Source: Pneumocystis sp. 'macacae'
Lineage: Eukaryota; Ascomycota; Pneumocystomycetes; Pneumocystales; Pneumocystaceae
Length of the DNA stretch: 64,000 nt
Assembly (NCBI GenBank): GCA_018127085.1
Contig: CM030724.1
Location: 1 to 64,000, forward strand
Reading direction: 5' to 3'
In this document: positions 49,846 through 60,473 of the stretch, piece by piece
Layout of the letters: each line of letters opens with the position of its first letter
How positions within the stretch are numbered: the stretch's first letter is position 1
Made by a program: the position numbers and the translations under genes
Notes under the pieces: model-generated
What the model saw: the letters and a program-made list of their open reading frames with translations, nothing else
Database searches by the model: none
Told to the model about the DNA's origin: nothing

Positions 49846-50603
49846 CTATGCAAAATTAGAAATGAAGACAAAAACGATAAATAAAACATTTTTTTCTTGT
49901 TCCCAAGTAAGCCAATCGCTTTGAGTAATAGGCAGAAGTCTAGATATTAGATGAAACTCCTTAAAAATAAACAATTACCCCATCCACTGCATCTTTATAA
50001 GACCTAGGCTAACTGTGATTAATTGGATAAATATAAATGCTAATTTTGGAAAGAAAAGCTTAGAATGTGTTGTCGGAGATTCTAAGTGAACAAAAATTGC
50101 ATTTATATTAGAAATGCTCTTTATCGGATTCCAAAAAAGCATAAATGTCATAATAAGCGAAAATATCTGAACACTGTTTCCTGACTAAAACCATAAGATT
50201 TTGACTATCTTGTTCATCAAATACCATATATGCCATTATTGCAGACATAGGCAACCTGTTTATAGTAATCTATTTGTTTTTTCTTGTAATTTCAGCCTTT
50301 TTACATTTTAGCTGGTGTAAGAGCCACTTCCCACGCTTTTTTTATTTTTAAACGTTCTGTCTCTTCTTCTGAAAGGGTAGATGCCAATGGTTGTGCCAGT
50401 TTCTACTATTCTATAAACCCAACATCGCTAAATATTTAAAATACCACTTGAATTGGCTCTTCGTCTGAGATATAACCTGGAGGATCTGCAAGCTTCCGTT
50501 CGCCTACTAACATCCCTCTAATATCGATTAATCATTCTTTAGCTTCAAGAATGTACCTTTTTTCTGCGTATATCATTTCTTCAACCCATGTAGCGCCAGC
50601 CAT
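49846..50603 (-). CDS. EMC4: ER membrane protein complex subunit 4, six short exons
   Basis: First impression is a pseudogene because stops interrupt the reading, but all fall inside GT..AG introns. Rebuilt order: MAGATWVEEMIYAEKR; GMLVGERKLADPPGYISDEE; KLAQPLASTLSEEETERLKI then KKAWEVALTPAKM; LPMSAIMAYM; SGNSVQIFSLIMTFMLFWNP then IKSISNINAIF; QLITVSLGLIKMQWMG; LLPITQSDWLTWE. This is the EMC4 pattern, including KKAWE-ALxPAK, PMxxxMxYMSGNSxQIF and GLLPxTxSDWL. Two membrane segments are present. The complex inserts tail-anchored and polytopic proteins into the ER membrane. The start at 50603 is the only nearby in-frame ATG. It is divergent from the ECM11-like gene, 122 bases away. Confidence 0.9.
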
Positions 50604-50725
50604 GTCTGTGTACATGTTTATGAGTTTTTACTGAGTGATCGGTTGTTCAATTTTATAAAATTTATAAAACGATATACGATTTACGATCTGTGATTTACGA
50701 CTTATCAGACTTAAAATTAACCAGA
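50604..50725. promoter_or_regulatory. Bidirectional promoter between EMC4 and the ECM11-like gene
   Basis: 122 bases between divergent ATG codons, with short near-repeats of the form TATACGATTTACGATC / TGATTTACGAC just before the rightward start. Confidence 0.4.
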
Positions 50726-51929
50726 ATGGTGGGTAAATTCAAAGATAGTGTACGAAATACAGAAAAAAATTGCAATCAGAATAGCCTTGATAATATAAAA
50801 ACATATTTTCCACGTTTTTCTAGAAAATCGCATTCAGGACGTTATGGAGCGCCTTTGGTGATGACAAAGGTGCCTAATGTTGTTGATTTTGATGAGCCTG
50901 AGGAGAACAAGATGTCTGAAAACATCTCAGAAACTTCGAAAATAGAGGATGCAGAGTGCTCGGATAGTTTGAATGTAGTTGTAGGCGGAGAAAATGGTGT
51001 ATTTGTGAATACAAATGGATCAGAAACAAGTGTCCGGAGTATCTCAGAGGGAAGATTATCGGACTCAAGTGAATCATTGGAGAAGGGTGTTCATCTGTTT
51101 TGTGAATTGGAGCAGAGTAATGTTTTTTTGCCATGTATGCAGGAAGGTGAACAGACAGGATGGGATAAAGATAGTGCTTTTTCAGCAATTAAAGAAGGAC
51201 CAGGTATAGAGAGTGTTCAAGAGATTGATTTTGTTTGTGATACAAGTATTTCCGTACCTCAAGAAGTAGAAAAGTTATCATCGTCTTTATACAACGCATA
51301 TACGAAAATAGATATACCATTGGAACAGGAGATAGTAGAAGATAAACAAATGGATCATGAAAAGCTGTATGATGAGATAAGAGAAGGTAATGAAAAAGAA
51401 GATTTGGAAGTTTTAGTAAGTATATCCCGTGATTCTCCAAAGGATGATCAGATTCTACGGGAAGAGATTTGTGACCGTATAGTGTTCGATCCTAATGCTC
51501 TAGCCCATAATAATTCTTCTGATGATAAAGCTTCTCAGCATAAAAATATACATTCAGCTCAAGAATTATGTGCTTCGCTTTCAGCATATCCTAGAGAAGA
51601 AAACCTGCTTCCGTTAACATTGCCTGATGATTTTTCTGATCAAGAAAGAGCTTATGCTGTGCTTAGTATTAAAGAATGGGAAGATAAAGGCCTAGAGATT
51701 TCAAAAAGGGGTCTTCAGTTAATCGAAAAAGTTATTTTGTTGCGAAAGTGTTACTCCTTGATTTGTCAATAATAAAACTTATGTAATTAGACGGAAAGAA
51801 GAGCTTCTTTTTCAAGTACAAAATATGATTGATGTGCATGCTGAAAAGTTAGTTCAGCGTGAAGAAAGTTTGCGTTTACGGGCATTAGATGTTAAAAAAC
51901 GAGGAAAAGAGTTGCTGGATGGTATGTAA
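50726..51929 (+). CDS. ECM11: Ecm11-like meiotic/synaptonemal protein
   Basis: The first ATG codon of the frame is 50726 (MVGKFKDSVRNTEKN). The first two thirds are acidic and disordered with no domain. The C-terminus has DDFSDQERAYAVLSIKEWED, a GLQLIEKVILLRK helix, a short intron at about 51750-51791, then RKEELLFQVQNMIDVHAEKL and LRLRALDVKKRGKELLDG. Spacing and composition follow the fungal Ecm11 C-terminal domain (LSIxEWExxG followed by a coiled coil ending KKxGxxLL). In yeast, Ecm11 with Gmc2 forms the central element of the synaptonemal complex. The stop at 51927-51929 overlaps a strong GTATGT donor-like site, so one more exon is possible. Assignment rests on a short domain. Confidence 0.65.
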
Positions 51930-52080
51930 ATTGAACAATTTATAAGATATATTAGGTAACGCATGATGTAATTGGCTTCTAAATATATGAAGCATGGGTA
52001 ATTGAATTTTAGAATATAAAAACATAAGTTATATTTTATATAAATAGAATTTGCATATTTTTTTATATTTTTATCAAAAT

Positions 52081-52784
52081 TCAAAGACGTCTTTGGTTCC
52101 TAAATGCACGTTGTTCAACTGAGCCAGCAAGTGCTGTATTCACTGTAACAGCAACAGAATCATGTCCTAATGACTTCAACATACTCTTTTTAAAATGAGT
52201 GATAATTTTATAAATCTAGTATAAGAATGTTACCTTAGTATCTGCATCTACTTCAAGGACATTGATGCACGTAGTAAGAGCTGATACTTCTGGAACATAC
52301 TGATCTTTCCGTTCCCTTTCCTCTTCCTGAAGCTTGAAACTAATACCACAGACTGGACCCTTTTGTATTCTTTTCATTAAATGCGTTGTATATCCTGCAA
52401 TTTTATTTCTTAATTTCTTCGAACAAATAATAGCAACATCATCACAGATTCTTTTATTTGTATGAAAATCATTAGTTAGTCTTGGATAATACTGAATTTA
52501 TTAGTAGTGAAAATTGTGCTTGCTTATTTCACTTTTTCTATAATTACGCGTGATGCACGTTTAACTGTTTTGGTTCGAACACGGCCCTGTAGAAAAAGAT
52601 GAATTTGTACATAAATAAGGTTTATTTAGATCAAAAAGCATTATTAAATATGTATAAATGTTAGAATATTTTTCCACTTAGATAAGAAAGAGATGTTTTA
52701 AAATTTATAATTTTTAATATGAAAATTTTCGTCAATGCAAAATAGACGATGCTTTTTAAGACCCCAATATAATGTTCTTACCAT
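52081..52784 (-). CDS. RPS17: Ribosomal protein eS17, with a start-codon-only first exon
   Basis: Exon 1 is just ATG (52782-52784), followed by the donor GTAAGA. Exon 2 gives [18 protein letters not shown]. The third codes [59 protein letters not shown] and [19 protein letters not shown]. The fourth gives [15 protein letters not shown] and ends RAFRNQRRL. This is complete eS17 of about 135 residues, a component of the 40S subunit head. The conserved MGRVRTK start demands the single-codon exon. The C-terminal quarter is less conserved, as usual in fungi. Confidence 0.93.
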
Positions 52785-53216
52785 GACTTGTAAAGGTTTT
52801 AAAGAAATATTATTAAAATTATTTGATTTTCAGTTGTATAAAAAAAATTATTTTTAAGTATTTTTTCGTAAAAGTCGTTATGTAAAATTTAAAAGAAATT
52901 AAAATATATATAAAGTATTAAAATATTATATATATATATATTAAAATTTTATCTTTGAAAAAACTTTTGTTCAGTTTTTGAATGTTGTTTTCATTGTAAT
53001 AAATTATAAAAACAGTAGAAAGTATCTATATTATTAGAAAACGTTTAAAATGTTTCTCAAATATTTATTAAAGTATTATTTAATCAATAAAATGTTCTAT
53101 GTTTTTTGAGTTTAAATATTAAATAGCTTGAGTTGCAAAGGGTTCGGATACTAGACCTTTGGATGTTAAGTAGAGATACTAAATTTATGTTAATAAAATT
53201 CTATGGTAAAAAAGAT
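52785..53216. other. Intergenic region RPS17-STEEP1-like
   Basis: About 430 AT-rich bases, including a (TA)n run near 52927-52941. A short GGGTTCGGATAC stretch near 53140 recalls a tRNA T-arm, but no cloverleaf forms. It should contain the RPS17 promoter. Confidence 0.5.
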
Positions 53217-53560
53217 TTATACATTTTTTGCTGTCTCAATATCTGGTAATTCATAGGCTAACCAGACTTCACATCTACGACAATTGTACATCCAACGTTT
53301 TTCATAGCCATCCTCTCTATAAAAATGTGTTAAAATATATACAAACGATTTTCGTAATATTATATGTTTTACCTTTCTAGTATTATTGGTTCTGGTTGTT
53401 TTATGAATTTTATACGAAAAGTATGCCTTGTTTTGTCAATTACTAAGGCATCATCATGTTGTCTTCTTGGAAGGTTCTTGAGATCTGCAGAAATGGATAA
53501 AGAATATTCCCCACATAGACAGAAATAGCTATTAAAGTCTTTGGAAATAGCTTCTTTCAT
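53217..53560 (-). CDS. STEEP1/CXorf56 (UPF0428) family protein
   Basis: Two exons. Exon 1 (to about 53374) codes MKEAISKDFNSYFCLCGEYS, then LKNLPRRQHDDALVIDKTRH and PEPIILER. Exon 2 codes EDGYEKRWMYNCRRCEVWLA and YELPDIETAKNV. This matches the UPF0428 pattern: YxCLCG, LPxRxxDxxxVID, then a C-x2-C pair after a GxExxYxxxC-like stretch; both Cys pairs could bind zinc. About 95 residues, lacking the N-terminal extension of animal members. In mammals STEEP1 promotes ER exit of STING; fungi lack STING, so the ancestral role is probably in splicing or trafficking and is unknown here. Confidence 0.82.
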
Positions 53561-53728
53561 ATTATTTAGGTATAAATACGATTATAATTTTATATGATTA
53601 AAATGAAAAAAATATTTATATATTTTAGAAAATGATTTTATATTAAATATGTTATTAAAAATAGATGTAAATGGCATAGAATATTATATTCATTAATGAG
53701 GTGTATGTATGAATGCTAGTAGACATTT

Positions 53729-55216
53729 TTAAGTAGATTCCTTATTTTTAACCCATCCTTGATTAATCATAAAATCAAGGATCTTCGAAGTTTTATTAAC
53801 ATCAATTTTTATCAGTTCACGAGCTTTTTTTTTTCTTAACCGGTCCCCTGTTTTTATGAGTTTTCGAAAGATTGTTTCTTTAATAACAAGATATGGTTTT
53901 GGTAAAATGCGCAATTGAGTACAAAGTGTTTGTTCGCTAGGTGTAAGAAGATGTAGTCCAGATGAAGTTGATAGGCTAAAAGTAGTTTGTTTTTTCAAAG
54001 GTTTAGAATTGGAGTCTTTTGTTTGATTTGAAGTAGATTCATCTGAAGATATAGTTTGTGGTAACTTTAATGAGTTTTTTGCATGACGTGAAATAGTTCG
54101 ATCTGAGGTTATTAAAGAAATAGAATTCCGCATTGCTAGTTGCTATCTCAAGTTAAAAATATATATTGGAATGGCGGATTTTACTACTTTTTGAATTTTG
54201 TCACGTTCATATTTTTGACCTTCCTCTAGTGTAGTAAACCCGTTTTGTCTCCATTTTTGTAGTTCTGATATTTTTTTTCGGATTTTTAATTCATCTAAAT
54301 TTAGTAAAAAAAAGTATTTTACCTAAAAACAATTACTTAGTAGGCCTTTAGAAAATGCATTATAGTCGGAAGCATTTTGTAATCTAGCATAAGCTTTGAT
54401 TCTATTGATAAGTTCTTTTTCATTCTTAGTCATTTTTTTTTCGTTAGCTATGTTTTTTTTATAATCTAAGAGTCCATGTTCAAGAATAATTCTTTTTCTT
54501 TCTGAACGTTTATTTAATTTAGAATTATATATATCTAGTATTGTTAATTTTAATTCAACAACATCTTCCGTGTCTTCAGAAACATCGTCACCAAAATTTA
54601 TGTCTTTAATTGTGAGCTCTGCATCATTTTCATATTCTGTTTCAAATTCAAGTCGACCTGGCATATATCCTTGTATTTCATGACATGATGGAGTAGAAAC
54701 TATTGGTTTCTGTTTTTGTAAAAAAGAAAGCTTATCTATTATTGATAATTGTTTAATTCTTTCTCTTCTGCGTTTTAGAAGTTCTTCGTGATTAATATTA
54801 AAAGTTAGATGTTTCTTATAAAAAATTATATTTTGTTGAAAATTAAGGTAAAAAGTTACCGCATATGGAAAAGAAGGACTAGATATATATACCTCGTTAT
54901 AATGTCTTTCACATTCTTCTTTAGATCTACCACTGCCAAGATAATCAGCAACATCTTGCCAGTTGCCAAGTCCATAGCTATCAAGACCTTCTATAAGCAT
55001 CAATTCTTCATCAGCCCCCCAGTCCTTATCAAAAATAGGAAATGTCGGTTGCTCCATAATACGGTATGAATGATCAGATTTATGTGTACCTATCTCAGAG
55101 CCTGCTGAAAAACATGGTATACAAAGATCAAAATCGTCACATTTTGCACATCGAATATGTGTAACTCGAGAAATATCTAAAGCACAAATATCACAGTGGT
55201 ATTTATTTAAAGGCAT
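53729..55216 (-). CDS. ADA2: Ada2 subunit of the SAGA histone acetyltransferase complex
   Basis: N-terminal exon: MPLNKYHCDICALDISRVTH, CAKCDDFDLCIPCFSAG and HKSDHSYRIM, a ZZ-type zinc finger. Then FDKDWGADEELMLIEGLDSY, GLGNWQDVADYLG and CERHYNEVY, the SANT domain. After an intron, PGRLEFETEYENDAE and LKLTILDIYNSKLNKRSERK form the conserved middle. Another exon has KWRQNGFTTLEEGQKYERDK, and the last (from about 54143) has a C-terminal SWIRM domain: LLTPSEQTLCTQLRILPKPY, KKARELIKIDVNKTSKILDF and INQGWV. The apparent separate gene at 53729-54133 is this last exon; the open frame upstream ends in an intron. Ada2 stimulates Gcn5 on nucleosomes in the nucleus. Confidence 0.93.
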
Positions 55217-55640
55217 TTTTTATATTAAATAGTTTAAATAGTATATGATTCTTCTGAAGAAAATGCAAATTTCTCGATCCAAAGAACTATGCTTAAAGAG
55301 TATTTTAAAAACTGTTTTTTCCTTAAATTAATAATTTTTCACAATGCACTAATTTGATTTAATAAACTTGTTTATAAAAACTATACAATTAATAAAAACC
55401 AATTATATGTATTGATAGATAACAATTGTTTTGAGTTTTATTTTACGAAAAGTTTGTATCTTTTTCTATCAAATCATTAATAATTAAAGTCAAATTTTTA
55501 GGGGAAAAAATATTAAAACGAATCATTTTAAATATTCTTAGTTCTATATTTGAAGTGTTGAAGATTTTATTTGAAGGTATATTACTTGATTTTAGTTGAG
55601 TTTATCGTGGTTGAAGTGTGAAAATTGAGATGTTTTAAAA
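55217..55640. other. Divergent intergenic region between ADA2 and the complex I gene
   Basis: About 420 AT-rich bases between two start codons, presumed to carry both promoters. No gene seen. Confidence 0.5.
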
Positions 55641-56748
55641 ATGAAAAAATCATCTTTTACGAATTTTTCTTTTTTTAAACTACATTGTTTTCCTTTTTCT
55701 ATTCAGAATATGATAAGAAATGATACAAGGCATGTTTTGTATAAATCGGATTTTCATCCTTTTCATATTAGTTTGATACGAAGGAGCTCTGGGTCTTTTG
55801 GTAATTTTCATAAGTGAATATGATTATAGTATAATTTATGTTTTTAGTTCATAGAAATAGTCCACATAATAACCCTGTAAGATCTGGATTTTTTTAGTTA
55901 TATGTATTTTCGTTAAATTAATATGTTTTTAGGACATTCCATTTGAGTTTACTCCTGAAAATATGGAACATGCAAAAGTTATAATGAGTCGATACCCTGT
56001 TGAATGGTCATATTCATACGTCTATATTCATTTATATTAATATGATTGTTAGGAAAAAAGCTGCTGTCATGCCACTTCTTCATTTAGGACAACGTCAGCT
56101 AGGTTATACTAGTATTAGGTATATTTTTAAATGTTTTTTTTTCTAATATTTTGAGTGTTATGAATTATGTAGCAAAGCTTTTAAATATTCCAAAAATGCG
56201 TGTTTATGAAGTAGCGACTTTTTATACAATGGTATATACCTTGATTCGAGTCAGAAATATTGATTTTTATAGTATAATCGCGAACCAGTAGGGACTTTGG
56301 TGCAAGTCTGTACAACAACTCCGTGTCAACTTTGTGGATCAGATGAGATTCTTAAAGCTGTACAAGATTATCTTGGTGTTACTCCTGGACATACTACAAG
56401 TGATGGGAAATTTACGCTTATGGAAATGGAGTGTGCAGGGGTGAGCTTTGTTTTAATTTTCGTTTTTTTTAAGTTTTTGAGGCATGTGTTAATGCACCGC
56501 TTCTTACTATTGGAGATAATTATTATGTATATATTTTCCATGTTTTTTTAAATCCTCTAATAAGCATAAAGGAGGATCTTGATCCAAAGGCTTGCATTGA
56601 CATTTTAAAAATGGTTAAAGATGGCAAAATTCCAAAACATGGTCCACAGACTGGTCGCCAAAGTTGTGAACCTAAATCTGGTCTTACATCACTCACTGAG
56701 GAGCCTTGGACATCGTTCTCAGTACTTCGAAAGGATGGCGCATTGTAG
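55641..56748 (+). CDS. Mitochondrial complex I 24-kDa subunit (NDUFV2/NuoE)
   Basis: Start [20 protein letters not shown], a basic/hydrophobic mitochondrial presequence. Exons then give [93 protein letters not shown] and the tail [20 protein letters not shown]. The four [2Fe-2S] ligands are visible: CTTTPC (C-x4-C) and C-x3-C in MECAGACV, the latter split by an intron. The protein carries cluster N1a in the NADH-oxidising arm of complex I. This indicates that the organism retains complex I, unlike Saccharomyces and Schizosaccharomyces. At least seven exons. Confidence 0.94.
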
Positions 56749-56915
56749 TAGAACTATGTTTGTATTTTAGTTTTTGTGTTTTTATTGGTATTTTTAATAT
56801 AATTGTCTACAATTTTTTTCTATGTTTCAACAACTATATACCACAACTTTCGAATAGAATTTGGTTCTTAAAAATATATTATATGTATGGAGAAAGGACA
56901 TATATAAACAGATAA

Positions 56916-58920
<2,005 letters not shown>

Positions 58921-58978
58921 AAATCGATTGAATATATGAAATAAAACACTAAAACTGTGAATATAAATCTATGATTTA

Positions 58979-59077
58979 ATGGTTATCCGGGCTGTTAATG
59001 AGCATTTGCGTTGGATTGGTTTTGCTATTTTAGTTTGTTGTCTTGTGTTTCTACGGGCATTTTGGGCTTTTATATGA
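58979..59077 (+). CDS. Possible 32-residue membrane micropeptide
   Basis: An ATG-started frame codes MVIRAVNEHLRWIGFAILVC, then a continuing hydrophobic run, and ends FLRAFWAFI, in the gap between two convergent genes. One membrane-spanning helix would be predicted. I recognise no family; it could be the 3' untranslated region of the kinase gene. Confidence 0.2.
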   Translation: MVIRAVNEHLRWIGFAILVCCLVFLRAFWAFI

Positions 59078-59078
59078 G

Positions 59079-59588
59079 TCATATCCACCATTTTTCTTTC
59101 CATAGCTCTTTGTTATATCCTTCTGTCAGCTCTTCATCTTCACCATACTTCTTTTGCCACTCACTAAATCCTCCTCGGAGTACATAGACCTTCTATGTAA
59201 CAATAAGGTTTTTATAAAAAAGAATGATAAGATACCGGGATTTTTTTTTGTATATTTTCTGTATTTTGCTGTATTTTTTGTGTTTCTAAAAATAATCTAG
59301 CTCCTCTGGGTCCTCTATATTCTATGAATATGTTTTTTTACATACAAATAGCTAATACCTCTGTTGAGAAAGAAAACAATAAAATATTATTTCCTCTGTA
59401 TTTTTTGTTTTTTGAACTAAATTTAAAATATTTGACGGTAGTTCATATGAAGGAATATGTAGTGCACCTTTGATATATCCGCCAATGAAGTCATCTTCCC
59501 GTACATCTACAATGGTTATTTTTCCTTTGTTTTTTGTATTTTTAAGTTTTAAACAAAGCTCTTCAGGCTCAAGATATTTCAAGTTCAT
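59079..59588 (-). CDS. Ibp1/Ych1-type rhodanese-fold phosphatase (Cdc25/Acr2-like)
   Basis: Start MNLKYLEPEELCLKLKNTKN, then ITIVDVREDDFIGGYIKGAL HIPSYELP-type strand/helix order and the active-site loop C-F-L-S-Q-Q-R, a Cys-x5-Arg pocket. Short exons follow with GPRGARLFLE, VYVLRGGFSEWQKKYGEDEE and KELWKEKWWI. The VLRGGFSxWQ and final LW motifs are typical of yeast Ych1 and S. pombe Ibp1. The residue before the catalytic Cys is Tyr rather than the usual His (FYC for FHC). Expected activity is a small Cdc25-like protein tyrosine phosphatase. About 150 residues, four exons. It converges on the kinase gene. Confidence 0.82.
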
Positions 59589-59688
59589 TGCTATGGATGC
59601 GTTGTCATGGTAATGTTTTAAAGGATTATTTGTTTATTTTGGAAATAACTTTTTATTGAAAAATGGTGGTAAAAAATATTGAAAATAA

Positions 59689-60265
59689 ATGAGCAGTGGT
59701 TTACATTTTAAGGATTCTTCGAATAATGCTTATAAAGAGGCCTTTTCTTTGTTTGACAAGCGTGGAAAAGGCACTATTTCTCGTGACTGTATTGGAGATC
59801 TTTTGAGAGCAGTTGGGCAGAATCCTACGCTGTCAGAAATTGCAGAAATTGAGGGATCTATTCCAGAAGATGGTAATCCACTTTTTTCTCCCTTTTTGTA
59901 TAAATGGGTGCATAGTTACTTTTGATGCTTTTCTTCGTGTTTTAAATAGGCCAAATGGGTTTCGTTCTGTAGGAGACCATGCGGATTTTATTCGCGGGTT
60001 TCAGGTGTTTGATAAGGACTCTACTGGGCTTATAGGTGTTGGAGAGCTTCGATATAGTGAAGATTATATGTTTTTTGCTTTTTATTAATTTAAGTAGTAT
60101 TGACAAATCTTGGAGAGAAATTGTCAGATGATGAGGTTGATGAGTTGTTAAAGGATATTAATACCAAGGATGGCGTTGTAAATTATGGAGGTTAGCTTTT
60201 TCGAATGATATGTATATATAGTTTAATTTGATTTAGAATTCGTAAAGACGATTTTATCTAATTAG
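59689..60265 (+). CDS. CDC4: Cdc4/Mlc1 myosin essential light chain
   Basis: MSSGLHFKDSSNNAYKEAFS leads into EF-hand 1 (FDKRGKGTISRDCIGDLLRA), GQNPTLSEIAEIEGSIPEDG, an intron, VTFDAFLRVLNRPNGF, EF-hand 3 (FQVFDKDSTGLIGVGELRY), an intron, VLTNLGEKLSDDEVDELLKD, INTKDGVVNYG and, after a last intron, EFVKTILSN. This is close to S. pombe Cdc4 throughout (NRPNGF, GFQVFDKD, TGLIGVGELRYVLT, NLGEKLS). It binds IQ motifs of myosin II/V heavy chains and is needed for the cytokinetic ring. About 148 residues, a normal size. The third hand is the only one with a near-canonical loop, as expected for essential light chains. Confidence 0.95.
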
Positions 60266-60272
60266 TATTAAC

Positions 60273-60390
60273 ATGTTACTGGGTAAACGTAAGTAGTATT
60301 TTTTTAAGAATAGTACATGAATAATATATATATTTTTAAAGATGTATGCGGTTTTTTTATTTCCAATGCTTTCTACTGGGCTTTATGTTA
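60273..60390 (+). CDS. Possible two-exon micropeptide
   Basis: ATG TTA CTG GGT AAA is followed at once by a GTAAGT donor; an AAAG acceptor about 55 bases downstream would give MLLGKHVCGFFISN and a short hydrophobic continuation of about 28 residues. It sits in the convergent gap between CDC4 and MCD4. The 5' end LLGKxV is faintly like fungal ATP synthase subunit k, but too short to claim. Confidence 0.15.
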
Positions 60391-60473
60391 TTGTAATGTT
60401 TATTTTGTGTAAATTTTATTTGAAATGCTATGGTTATTGATTTAGATTAGAAATTTTTATAATAGTAATTGTA

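Noticed and set aside
49846..50603. EMC4 as a pseudogene
   Set aside because: All in-frame stops lie in introns with GT..AG borders; the spliced product is continuous and matches the family along its length.
53128..53175. tRNA-like sequence with GGGTTCGGATAC
   Set aside because: Only a T-arm resemblance. No acceptor, D or anticodon stems can be paired around it.
53729..54133. A separate small gene downstream of ADA2
   Set aside because: It codes the SWIRM domain that Ada2 should end with and joins the upstream exon in phase through an intron.
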